This document shows, one piece after another, positions 53,534 through 61,464 of a stretch of DNA of 64,000 nucleotides (position 1 is its first letter; every line of letters starts with the position of its first letter). Source of the DNA: Vibrio sinaloensis (GTDB taxonomy: Bacteria; Pseudomonadota; Gammaproteobacteria; Enterobacterales; Vibrionaceae); NCBI RefSeq assembly GCF_000808535.1, contig NZ_JWLV01000006.1, positions 1-64,000 of the forward strand, written 5' to 3'. A model generated the notes under the pieces. The model searched no databases. It saw only the letters and a program-made list of their open reading frames with translations, and had not been told where the DNA came from. Made by a program: the position numbers and the translations under genes.

Positions 53534-55555
53534 TTAACAGGCTCGGTATTGGTTAATCCAAACTTCAAGTTGCTGCTTAAACATGGCTTCAACGTGTTTA
53601 CGCCCCGCACACTGCGCGAGACGAGCGCACTCACTCCAATCTTGTTGTTGTACTATTTTCGCAACCAAAAGATCACTCATGGACTGGATAATTTGAGGAG
53701 AACGCTTCCACAACGCATCAAACACAGGGGCAATACTGTCATATTGAGCGCCCCCGGCTAAGTAACTCTGAATCAAGGCTTCGAAATCTGTTACATCAAC
53801 GGAAGCATCACTTTCATCGACCAAACTACGGACTAAGTCGCTTTCAAGATGCTGAAATAAATTCGACAAAGAAAACTGAATAAACAAGCGATAGTAATCG
53901 CAAGCGGCAGGAATCCAAGAAGCGCGTCCACTTACCATCAGCAAGGAATGTGTGCCGCTGGCATGGTCACGACTGCTTCCCAACTTCACCGGGGAAAAGC
54001 CGCTGTGTCGCCAAAAATGGACCAACTCAGACGTCGCCCCAAAACTGGTTGAGTAAAAGTCTGCGCTCGTTTGTGCCTGAAGCTGCGCTACCATCTCTTG
54101 ACCTATGCCCTTGCCCTGTAACTCAGGGTGAACCGCAATTCTCATGATGCGTAAGCTCGATTCGATTGCCGCTTCTGCGATACCCAACTGCGACGCTAAA
54201 CTTGACGCCACTAACTGCCCCTTGGGTCGACGGCGTCCTTGCTGAATATCTGAAACGGTTGCCGCGTCTAAACCGCCCTCCTCAACCACTAACAGACATC
54301 CCACACAAACATCGCTTTCGAATGTCGCATACAAGGACATGGCGTCATCATTAAGAAGCAGCAAGAGATCATTCGGTGAAGTTTGATAATGAGCATTCAC
54401 TAAAAGTGCGAAGCATGAACGCAACAGATTAGGGCTATCGAGCAACGTCTGTTTATCCAATCGCGTCAATTGTGTTCGATGCGATTCACACCCGGCATTT
54501 TCGAGTTCCGCATCCAGCAAGAAGGTCTCAAACAGCCAACCTTCCAAAGGATCAGATTCATTCCAACGAATCGGTTGTGAGAGTGCATAAGTTTGCGTCC
54601 CAGGTCGACACGCCTGTAGCCACGTCTGAAACTTAACCGTGAAGCCGCGACCACAGCCCTCATAGCCATGTACTGTGGTTGAAAATACTGCGCGATGGTA
54701 GTGCGCCACCATCTGCTGCAACATAGGAATGGGAATCGCCGACGCTTCATCCACAAACAGACAATCACAATTGGGTTTTCGTTTAAGCAAATCATCCGGC
54801 GCGATAAACTCGATCACTGAATCGCCCAACATCAAACGGCCTTTCTGAACTTGCGCGCTGTCGAGCAAACGTTCTGCGTGCTGGAATATCGGCTGTACCG
54901 TCGCTAACGTTGGCGCACAAACCAAAATATGCATGGCTCGTGTTTGGATTAATTGCGCCGCGGCGATTCCAAGCGCACTACTCTTTCCGCGACCTCGGTC
55001 GGCAACCATCACCAAAGGACGTTTACGATGCCCTTCAACCACCTTACGAATTTTCTCTACCGCAACATTTTGCTGCTGATAAAGCTCTACAGAAGAGGCA
55101 TGGCGTGAAGGTAATGCAGAGAGATTGGGGATCTGATTCTGATGCAGTTGATACAAGTTCGCCAAAGAACGTTGTAGCCATTGTCCATCTAGAGAGGATT
55201 GATTGTGCTCGGGAGGAAAAACCAAAAGTAGACCACCACCGCGCAAACACCCCAATGCCGCACTAAAACTGTTGGCATCGAACTCGCTGCGCAAGTCACA
55301 GATCAATAAGCCACACTCCTGGCCAAGCAACTGTTGTCCCTTATTGTAACCAACGCTGAGGTCAGCATAAGCAAGCGCCTCCCCTCCTAACTGAAACACT
55401 TTTTCTGACTGCAGCGACTTAGTTACCGATTCAGCCACAGATTCAGCGGTGCTGACTTGCCACTCGTGCTGGCCATTCAGTACTACGCCATAACGATGGA
55501 AGTTATGACTGGCAATATCGGTCAAAGTAGATAGAAAATGGTGCGTCGCGTTCAT
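53534..55555 (-). CDS. tmcA: tRNA(Met) cytidine acetyltransferase TmcA
   Basis: A 673-residue enzyme that acetylates the wobble cytidine of elongator tRNA-Met. An N-terminal DUF1726 domain, an RNA-helicase-type ATPase with Walker A VMVADRGRGKSSALG and Walker B-like DEASAIPIPML, a GNAT acetyltransferase domain (GKGIGQEMVAQL) and the C-terminal tRNA-binding segment. The ATG at 55555 has GAGAG upstream; the frame to 55627 would run through the parB terminator (55602-55624), which rules it out. Not functionally linked to the partition genes. Confidence 0.94.
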   Translation of the reverse strand: MNATHHFLSTLTDIASHNFHRYGVVLNGQHEWQVSTAESVAESVTKSLQSEKVFQLGGEALAYADLSVGYNKGQQLLGQECGLLICDLRSEFDANSFSAALGCLRGGGLLLVFPPEHNQSSLDGQWLQRSLANLYQLHQNQIPNLSALPSRHASSVELYQQQNVAVEKIRKVVEGHRKRPLVMVADRGRGKSSALGIAAAQLIQTRAMHILVCAPTLATVQPIFQHAERLLDSAQVQKGRLMLGDSVIEFIAPDDLLKRKPNCDCLFVDEASAIPIPMLQQMVAHYHRAVFSTTVHGYEGCGRGFTVKFQTWLQACRPGTQTYALSQPIRWNESDPLEGWLFETFLLDAELENAGCESHRTQLTRLDKQTLLDSPNLLRSCFALLVNAHYQTSPNDLLLLLNDDAMSLYATFESDVCVGCLLVVEEGGLDAATVSDIQQGRRRPKGQLVASSLASQLGIAEAAIESSLRIMRIAVHPELQGKGIGQEMVAQLQAQTSADFYSTSFGATSELVHFWRHSGFSPVKLGSSRDHASGTHSLLMVSGRASWIPAACDYYRLFIQFSLSNLFQHLESDLVRSLVDESDASVDVTDFEALIQSYLAGGAQYDSIAPVFDALWKRSPQIIQSMSDLLVAKIVQQQDWSECARLAQCAGRKHVEAMFKQQLEVWINQYRAC

Positions 55556-55601
55556 GAGGTCTCTCGTTTGGTCGAAACAACAGGCCGCATTATTGCATAA
55601 A

Positions 55602-55624
55602 AAAAGCCGCACGAGGCGGCTTTT
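55602..55624 (-). terminator. Terminator of the parAB operon
   Basis: Stem AAAAGCCGC/GCGGCTTTT (55602-55610 with 55616-55624), loop ACGAG, followed on the minus strand by seven T residues. It lies 20 bases after the parB stop. Confidence 0.88.
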
Positions 55625-55643
55625 CACTGTGAGTTGTTTTGGA

Positions 55644-56615
55644 CTATTTAAGCTTGTCCGCTACATAGTCGAGGATGTCTTGCATCACGGCGTCATCCAC
55701 TTTCTTTAAGTTAAGCGCCAGATTCTGCCCCTTACGCGTGTAGCTTGCGCGCCCTTTGACCAGCTCTTTCTTAGCCGATACTGCCGCTTTCTTTGGCGCC
55801 AACTCTTCAATCCACGCTTCGATGGTTTCCGTCACATCTTTAGTGATACGAGTCACCCCGTGTGCTTGACTGCGCTGCCAAACAAAACCACCTTCAGAGC
55901 CACACTTGGCAAGCAACTGATTACGTTTATCTTCGTCTAAGCCATTAAATTGTTTATGCAGCTTCACAATTGTAGGACGACCTAAGTCCGCGACATTTGG
56001 GTAAGCCTGAAGAAGTTCCAAAGGTAAATCGGCAGCCTTCAACGCACCACTGACAAGTGCCTCACTGCATTGGAACATTTTAGCTAACGCTTTCTGATCT
56101 TCTGCTTCACCACTTTCTAGCTTCGCGAGCATCTCTTTGCCCTTTTCAAACAATGAAAGTGGCTTGTGCGCATTGGCCACATCAGACAAGAACTTAGCGT
56201 GTTCACTGCTAATGTTGTCACCAACGTAAACCAAGAACTCTTTGCCTGCCAAAATACATGACATGCGACGACGGCTACCATCAAGAACTTCGATACGCCC
56301 ATCTTCACGCTTGCGACCCACAGCTGGGTATTGCTGCCCACGTTCACGCAAAGTCACCAGTACGTCAGACAGCGCATGTTCGTTTAAAAATGACTGTTCA
56401 CGTGCGTTTTCAGCAAAGACAACGGTCTGCTCTTTGACCTGTTCAGCAGGAATACGAACCAACTCAAATTGTACAGTTTGTTCACCAGCGACCGCTAACT
56501 CAATCACCTGAGCCTGCTCTTTAGCTGCTTGTTGAGCTTGCTGTGGAGTCGTGACATGACGCTTGTTTGCTTTACCAAAAAGACGCGCGTTAAGATCTGA
56601 AGTTTTTATTGCCAT
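55644..56615 (-). CDS. parB2: Chromosome 2 partition protein ParB2
   Basis: A 323-residue ParB of the type found on vibrio chromosome 2 and plasmids. The N-terminal ParB/Srx fold contains GSRRRMSCI (the R-rich motif for CTP and sliding), followed by a helix-turn-helix region (KALAKMFQCSEALVSGALKA), and a positively charged C-terminal dimerisation part. The start ATG is six bases after the parA stop, so both are one operon. It should bind the parS2 sites listed here. Confidence 0.94.
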   Translation of the reverse strand: MAIKTSDLNARLFGKANKRHVTTPQQAQQAAKEQAQVIELAVAGEQTVQFELVRIPAEQVKEQTVVFAENAREQSFLNEHALSDVLVTLRERGQQYPAVGRKREDGRIEVLDGSRRRMSCILAGKEFLVYVGDNISSEHAKFLSDVANAHKPLSLFEKGKEMLAKLESGEAEDQKALAKMFQCSEALVSGALKAADLPLELLQAYPNVADLGRPTIVKLHKQFNGLDEDKRNQLLAKCGSEGGFVWQRSQAHGVTRITKDVTETIEAWIEELAPKKAAVSAKKELVKGRASYTRKGQNLALNLKKVDDAVMQDILDYVADKLK

Positions 56616-56621
56616 GCTCTA

Positions 56622-57839
56622 TTACCCCTGATTCAGTGATGACCAATGACTATGAAGGACACGTTCAAGCTCAAGCGCACTCTTTTGAACGGCGTCTTGC
56701 GCTGTCGCCAGTGTTTTCTTGCCACCTTCAAAATCGCCAGTTGTAAGGTCGAAAACGGTGCTGTACGTATCTGCACAAGTTTCAAATGCGCGGCTTCTTG
56801 GAATAGTCGCCATCATCACTTGATCCCCTAACAGGTAGTTCATTTCCGTCAGTACCGCCACTTGCTTCTTGTTGTCATCTTCAAACATGGTTGGCATCAA
56901 GCGGACAAACTCTAACCCCTGCCAATCTTCTGGGAACATTTCGTACACCGTCGGCAGATGTTGGAAGAAGTTAACCGTCGACGCCCAGTCAAGACGCTTC
57001 GCCGCACAAGGGATAAGCAATGCATTTGATGCGTACATTGCATTCCAAACAAGCGGGTCAACGTGTGGACCGGTATCAATCATAATGACATCAAAATCAT
57101 CGGCAATTTGATCGATAAGTTTCTCTTTAAGCAGCTTAACAATGTCCAACGACTGATTTTGTGACAGGCTTTGCCACGCTTCAGCATTGAACATCGCGTC
57201 TTCAGGGAACGCTGATACGGTTTTTAAGTTTGGATACTGAGTAGGTAGCAACACATTCTTGTGCAGAAATTCGTTATCGATTTCCACACCTTCAGGCACG
57301 TTGTCGAGCATAACATCGACAGCAGAATAGATGTTGTCGTGATCTGTGATGCTAATTTGCGGGTTTAAGAACAGACGAAGTGAACCTTGTGGGTCCAAGT
57401 CAATCAGACAGATACGGTAGCGCTTGTCTAAGTTTAGTGCCATACACGCCGCGAGATGAACGGCCGTCATCGATTTCCCCGTACCACCCTTTTGGTTTTG
57501 TACGTTGATAATCCAAGGCTTATTGTCACCATTTTTCTTACGCTCATGAAACTTAGGCACGCCAGCCGCGTCCATAAGCATATGCGCTTCTTGAAGAGAA
57601 ATAGAATAGTGATTGGCGTTGTTCTTAGTGAACTGATGACCCGACTCTTCAAGCTTGCTGATGGCATCATCCAATTTACGACGAGTCAGACCTGAGCGGG
57701 TTTCCATCAATGCTTTTGACATTGGTGGAAAATGGTCATCACTGCGCTCTTCCAAAACAATCTCAATGCGGTCTGCTTGAACCTGAGCGGTTTGCTCCGC
57801 GAGGCGATTGAGATTTTCTATTGTGTTATCTCTCTTCAT
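56622..57839 (-). CDS. parA2: Chromosome 2 partition ATPase ParA2
   Basis: A 405-residue type Ia ParA: an N-terminal region with a DNA-binding helix-turn-helix (GLTRRKLDDAISKLEESG) used for autorepression in this class, then a deviant Walker A motif NVQNQKGGTGKSMTAVHLA (K117 and K122) and DVIMIDTGPHVDP. It moves chromosome 2 by gradients on DNA together with ParB2. The start is placed at the ATG at 57839; a TTG at 57845 is in frame but unlikely. Confidence 0.95.
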   Translation of the reverse strand: MKRDNTIENLNRLAEQTAQVQADRIEIVLEERSDDHFPPMSKALMETRSGLTRRKLDDAISKLEESGHQFTKNNANHYSISLQEAHMLMDAAGVPKFHERKKNGDNKPWIINVQNQKGGTGKSMTAVHLAACMALNLDKRYRICLIDLDPQGSLRLFLNPQISITDHDNIYSAVDVMLDNVPEGVEIDNEFLHKNVLLPTQYPNLKTVSAFPEDAMFNAEAWQSLSQNQSLDIVKLLKEKLIDQIADDFDVIMIDTGPHVDPLVWNAMYASNALLIPCAAKRLDWASTVNFFQHLPTVYEMFPEDWQGLEFVRLMPTMFEDDNKKQVAVLTEMNYLLGDQVMMATIPRSRAFETCADTYSTVFDLTTGDFEGGKKTLATAQDAVQKSALELERVLHSHWSSLNQG

Positions 57840-57952
57840 TGCCAAATTCCGTAATAAATGACTTACCCACGATTGTACAGCATTTAATTAAATTGACAAT
57901 AAAAAGGTGAACATACACTTATGGATAAAAATCACATTAAATAGAAAACATT

Positions 57953-57970
57953 TTGTCATTTTAGTGACAA
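57953..57970. promoter_or_regulatory. Candidate ParA2 operator near parAB promoter
   Basis: TTGTCATTTTAGTGACAA, a 6-bp inverted repeat with a 6-base spacer, about 115 bases upstream of parA2. Type Ia ParA proteins usually repress their own promoter through such palindromes. Tentative. Confidence 0.35.
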
Positions 57971-58059
57971 TGGGTAAAAAGCACGCAAAAAATCCGATTT
58001 TTAAAGCTTTGGAATAACCCGAAAAGTAAACTAGATTTAAAATGTTACAGCATCACAAA

Positions 58060-58072
58060 TTTACATTGTAAA
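58060..58072. other. parS2: parS2 site within rctA-like region
   Basis: TTTACATTGTAAA, exact match to the parS2 palindrome, located 220 bases upstream of parA2. In V. cholerae a parS2 also lies in rctA and links partition to replication control. Confidence 0.85.
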
Positions 58073-58136
58073 AATAAAAGGCTACAGATTAAGGACCAAA
58101 CCTCGGAACGATTAACTTTGCAGCGTATTTTACGGA

Positions 58137-58648
58137 TGGTGTCATTTCAATTTAAAACTCGATAACAAAATCTCTAGAACTCAATGGCAAAGAGCGGAAA
58201 TAGAGGAGGAGTTCTAAATCTGGCAAACCAACTAGGGATTCGTAATTGCAACAAATCTTTCGAAACGATGATCAAGGAACTCATCATGATCATGCTTGCG
58301 GCTAAATACGCCACTTAAGGAACAATGATCAAGGGAAAATGGTCAGATTTTCAGATTCATCGGTAAGTGATCTTATCGACGAAAAGATCGGAACAATGAT
58401 CAAGCATGATATCTTTCCGGAAGCATGAAAATTTCCAGATAAATTACGGGCAAATGCATATACAGTGGGGGTTAAAGACAAATCGACGACAATTTAAAGA
58501 CAGTTCGATGACAGGTCCATCAAACAGGCACTTATCTCCAACAAACTTGATCATGCTTTCGCCAGTTTTACGAGAAATCAGCTGTTGTGGATAACATTGG
58601 AGTGGTGTCATTTCAATTGAACAACACGATGAAAATATCTGGAAATCG
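58137..58648. repeat. Degenerate ~45-bp direct repeat, 39-mer-like RctB regulatory sites
   Basis: TGGTGTCATTTCAATT occurs exactly at 58137-58152 and 58603-58618, and the next ~30 bases remain similar (both have CGAT-AnnAAnATCT-nGAA). This fits the RctB 39-mer/29-mer class of inhibitory sites known in oriCII. A third, inverted fragment with ATTTCCAGATA is near 58432. Classification is inferred from length and position. Confidence 0.55.
58586..58594. promoter_or_regulatory. DnaA box (upstream)
   Basis: TGTGGATAA, the exact reverse complement of the consensus TTATCCACA. It lies about 180 bases before the iteron array, next to the second 39-mer-like repeat. Confidence 0.7.
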
Positions 58649-58667
58649 ATGAAAAATGGCTCTCTCT

Positions 58668-58679
58668 TGATCATCGTTT
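58668..58679. promoter_or_regulatory. RctB-type 12-mer between DnaA boxes
   Basis: TTGATCATCGTT, matching the array iterons in the GATCAT core, between the two DnaA boxes. It is outside the regular array. Confidence 0.5.
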
Positions 58680-58744
58680 CGACTAATTTTGTCAGCTCCA
58701 TTAGTGCGAATTCAAGATCCTAGCTTTTATCGCCGTGCCGATCT

Positions 58745-58753
58745 GTGGATAAT
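58745..58753. promoter_or_regulatory. DnaA box (origin core)
   Basis: A second perfect TGTGGATAA, 15 bases before the first iteron of the array. In V. cholerae oriCII a DnaA box next to the iterons is required for initiation. Confidence 0.8.
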
Positions 58754-58767
58754 ATGTGAAACGATGA

Positions 58768-58892
58768 TGATCATGCTTCAAGACTTACAATGATCATGTT
58801 TTCATAAAGATGATGATCATCGTTCTTAATCATTCTGATCATGCTTTCTCGTTTATAGTGATCATGGTTTCGGGATTATCATGATCATGTTT
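58768..58892 (+). other. oriCII: oriCII core: array of six RctB-binding 12-mers
   Basis: Six 12-mers of the form nTGATCATnnTT start at 58768, 58791, 58813, 58835, 58858 and 58881, thus spaced 23, 22, 22, 23 and 23 bases (about two helical turns, all on the same face). Each contains a GATC Dam site, so methylation can set RctB binding. The number and arrangement equal the six-iteron minimal origin of vibrio chromosome 2. An AT-rich segment lies on the rctB side. Confidence 0.92.
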
Positions 58893-59060
58893 TCAGAGGC
58901 TGTTTTTTTTATTCCTTTCAAAACAGTTAGTTACAAGACGATTGTCGCCCAGATCAATAGATCATATTACCAATTAAGATCAATATAATCAGAAAGATCA
59001 GTTATTTAAAAACAATAAGTTTTTTCTTTATTTATGATCTTTTTTTCTTTATTCTTCTGG
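58893..59060. other. AT-rich DNA-unwinding element of oriCII
   Basis: A T- and A-rich segment between the iterons and rctB. It contains five ATCA repeats (58954, 58962, 58980, 58989, 58998). RctB is known to bind single-stranded ATCA repeats after melting in V. cholerae. The region also holds the rctB promoter, whose elements I cannot place with confidence. Confidence 0.75.
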
Positions 59061-59101
59061 AACTATAGCGATATTACGGCTAGTGTGACACGGATCTAAA
59101 A

Positions 59102-61072
59102 ATGAGTTCAGAAGAAAAGATACTGATCAAACTCCCTAGAAGCCACAAAGATGGACATCTATTCGAGGTATCAGAAACAGCAGTTAACTGGATAGAGCAA
59201 TATCAGCATTTCAAAGGGGTGACGAAAAGTATCGTAGAACTTCTGAATTTGATTTCTCTGCGAGGCTTTAGCAGCAAAGACGGTTTGGTCTCAACCACCG
59301 AATTGATCGAGGCAACCGACGGACAAGTCACTCGCGCTGCGATTCAACAGCGTTTACGTGCAGCCGTTAATATTGGACTGTTTCAGCAAGTGCCTGTTCG
59401 CTTTGAAGAAGGATTGGCGGGCAAAACCATGTTGCACCGTTTTATCAATCCGAGCCAATTGATATCAGCGCTTGGTGCCACCAGCCTAGTGACTGAATCG
59501 GTAAAACAAAATGAGAAACAAAAACGCTCTAAAGCTCTCGCGCAAACGCAAGTGAACAAGCGCTTGTTAAACGAGCATGGGCTCAATACGCCACCAGCAA
59601 TGAAAGACGAAGCGGATCAATTTGTCGTTTCTCCTACCAACTGGGCGGGGATCATTGATCAAGCGTTAGCACCCCCACGGACGCGTAAGCAGTACCAGAA
59701 AAGCATGGTTTCGATCTCAGGTACACGTGCTGTGATCGAAACGCGTTCATCAAAGAACATCATGACCGTTGATGATCTGATGACCCTGTTCGCCTTGTTT
59801 ACTCTGACTGTTCAATACCACGAGCATCACCAACACCAGTATCAGCTGGATGGCACTCAAGTTCCGAATAAAACACCGCTGTATATCACCGATATTCTTT
59901 CCTTGCGCGGCAAAAAAGACAGTGGACCTGCACGTGATTCAATTCGAGATAGTATTGATCGCATTGAATTTACCGACTTTCAGTTGCATGAGCTGACTGG
60001 CCGCTGGTTGAGCGAGAACATGCCAGAAGGCTTCAAGAGCGACCGTTTCCGTTTTCTAGCCAGAACCATCACAGCTTCGGAAGAAGCGCCTACAGAGAAC
60101 GCTGACGGCGAAATTCGCATTAAACCGAACCTGTATATCCTTGTTTGGGAACCATCGTTCTACGAAGAGCTGCTGACGCGTGATTACTTCTTCCTGTTCC
60201 CACCAGAGATCTTGAAACAGCATACCTTGGTATTCCAGCTCTACAGTTATTTCCGAAGTCGCATGGTACGTCGTCATACTGATGAAATGTTGCTGAGTGA
60301 GTTGAATCAGAAGTTGGCAAGAAACATTGAATGGCGCCGCTTTTCGATGGATCTGATCCGCGAGCTTAAACGTTTATCGGATGGAAAAGGGAGCGAGGAT
60401 CTTTTTGTCGTCAACCTCTGGGGTTATCACTTGACGATCTCGGCGGTCGAAGAGAAAGGGAAGATCAAAGATTACCAGTTTGACATCAAATGTGATGCCG
60501 AAGAGGTGCTTCGTTATTCGCGCGCCAGAACAACCAATGCCGGCAAGCGAAATATGGCGCCAACGTTGCCAAACCCATTGCGCAATGAAATGGTGACTAA
60601 AAAGCAGCTTGAAGAGATGTCTCAGATCATTGATGGTGAGTTCGAACCCATTCAACGTAAAGAACGCTCGCCGAAAGGAAAACTTGGCCGACGAGTCAAA
60701 CAGCGCAAGCACCTGGTTGAGATCAATGCTGATGAGATTACCATTACTCTATCTAAATACACCTCACCAGAGGCCCTAGAACGCTCTATAACGGCTCTTG
60801 CCGCTATGACAGGGCATTCACACACCTCAATTCAAGAAGAGTGTCTGGAGCTCATAGACAAGCTCGATTACCTTCGCGTCGGTGAGCAGGCGATTCCGTA
60901 CGAAACCTTGAGTAAGATGGTCGAGTTGTATAACGGCCAAAGTGAGAACAAACATTTGTCCATTGAGCGTCTTATTGCTGGTCTCGCCGTGCGCAGGAAA
61001 GTGTGTAAACAAGTGTTTGAAGGGCACCTCGATGAGACGGTCTTCAGAGCCCTTGACGAAGTCGCGGTCTAA
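59102..61072 (+). CDS. rctB: Chromosome 2 replication initiator RctB
   Basis: A 656-residue replication initiator found only in the Vibrionaceae and needed to start chromosome 2 replication. The N-terminal part holds winged-helix DNA-binding domains (for example ATDGQVTRAAIQQRLRAAVN), the middle is similar to plasmid Rep folds, and the C-terminal region (from ~500) is used for regulation and dimerisation. The V. cholerae protein is of nearly the same length. The origin with its iterons lies directly upstream, and transcription of rctB starts in it, which allows autoregulation. A terminator follows at 61091. Confidence 0.97.
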   Translation: MSSEEKILIKLPRSHKDGHLFEVSETAVNWIEQYQHFKGVTKSIVELLNLISLRGFSSKDGLVSTTELIEATDGQVTRAAIQQRLRAAVNIGLFQQVPVRFEEGLAGKTMLHRFINPSQLISALGATSLVTESVKQNEKQKRSKALAQTQVNKRLLNEHGLNTPPAMKDEADQFVVSPTNWAGIIDQALAPPRTRKQYQKSMVSISGTRAVIETRSSKNIMTVDDLMTLFALFTLTVQYHEHHQHQYQLDGTQVPNKTPLYITDILSLRGKKDSGPARDSIRDSIDRIEFTDFQLHELTGRWLSENMPEGFKSDRFRFLARTITASEEAPTENADGEIRIKPNLYILVWEPSFYEELLTRDYFFLFPPEILKQHTLVFQLYSYFRSRMVRRHTDEMLLSELNQKLARNIEWRRFSMDLIRELKRLSDGKGSEDLFVVNLWGYHLTISAVEEKGKIKDYQFDIKCDAEEVLRYSRARTTNAGKRNMAPTLPNPLRNEMVTKKQLEEMSQIIDGEFEPIQRKERSPKGKLGRRVKQRKHLVEINADEITITLSKYTSPEALERSITALAAMTGHSHTSIQEECLELIDKLDYLRVGEQAIPYETLSKMVELYNGQSENKHLSIERLIAGLAVRRKVCKQVFEGHLDETVFRALDEVAV

Positions 61073-61090
61073 TTTTTACCTTCGAGAGAG

Positions 61091-61117
61091 AAGCCAGCGT
61101 CACACGCTGGCTTTTTT
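61091..61117 (+). terminator. Terminator of rctB
   Basis: Perfect 10-bp stem AAGCCAGCGT/ACGCTGGCTT (61091-61100 with 61104-61113), loop CAC, then T residues. It begins 18 bases after the rctB stop codon. Confidence 0.88.
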
Positions 61118-61149
61118 GTGCCACCTGTTTATCGTTTGTTACATTCTAT

Positions 61150-61348
61150 AAACCATTGAACAAAGCTACTACAATCTCCTGACAGTCAACTGACAAAGCG
61201 AATAGGGGAGTTGGATAAGATTTATCCCGAATAGACAACCTTTTGTCCTTTCTGATGAATGAGGGATTAGATTATCCCTGATAGATTGGCTCATATTGTT
61301 ACATTCATTCTGAATATTTTTGCGAGTTCTGTGAACTCGCTTTTTTTT
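61150..61348 (+). ncRNA. Candidate small RNA downstream of rctB
   Basis: About 200 bases that begin after the rctB terminator and end with a second strong intrinsic terminator. Two further hairpins are visible: GGATAA/TTATCC (61213-61227) and GGGAT/ATCCC (61263-61278). No protein frame fits on this strand. No clear sigma-70 promoter was seen, so it may instead be an rctB read-through product or a remnant. The 5' end is a guess. Confidence 0.35.
61322..61348 (+). terminator. Strong orphan intrinsic terminator
   Basis: 8-bp stem GCGAGTTC/GAACTCGC (61322-61329 with 61333-61340), loop TGT, followed by eight T residues. No plus-strand gene directly precedes it, which is why a small RNA is proposed. 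Confidence 0.8.
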
Positions 61349-61397
61349 GTCCAAAATTCAGGTTTGAGATGAAAGATTGGCCGAAAAGGCTGATTGT

Positions 61398-61435
61398 CGG
61401 ATCAATGATCAAGGGAGGACTTGATCATTGATCCG
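61398..61435. repeat. Perfect 16-bp inverted repeat made of RctB-like 12-mers
   Basis: Two 16-base arms, CGGATCAATGATCAAG (61398-61413) and its exact reverse complement (61420-61435), flank GGAGGA. Each arm contains ATGATCAAG, as the rctA-side sites do; ATGATCAAGGGA at 61405 is identical to 58325. There is no T run on either strand, so a terminator is unlikely and an RctB operator is more plausible. Confidence 0.6.
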
Positions 61436-61464
61436 AAGATTGGGTGAGTAACAGGGGGCGAAGA

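Larger units (their letters stand above)
57846..58560. other. rctA: rctA-like non-coding region
   Basis: About 700 bases between parA2 and the core origin with no credible protein gene. As in V. cholerae rctA, it contains a parS2 site and several sequences related to RctB 12-mers: ATGATCA starting at 58268, 58286, 58325 and 58396 and TTGATCATGCTT at 58547. A longer repeat with 58603 begins at 58137. In the known system rctA regulates copy number by binding RctB. Assigned by position and content. Confidence 0.7.

Noticed and set aside
58406..58701. Two short open frames (58406-58594 plus and 58444-58701 minus)
   Set aside because: They lie in the rctA-like/origin DNA, overlap iteron-like sites and a DnaA box, and have no ribosome site or protein-like composition.
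58768..58892. Regularly spaced repeats that might be read as a CRISPR array
   Set aside because: Repeats are 12 bases with 10-11-base spacers, contain GATC, lie between a DnaA box and rctB, and have no cas genes. They are origin iterons.
61398..61435. Palindrome as terminator of the 157-aa gene
   Set aside because: No T run follows it on the minus strand; its arms match RctB-type sites instead.
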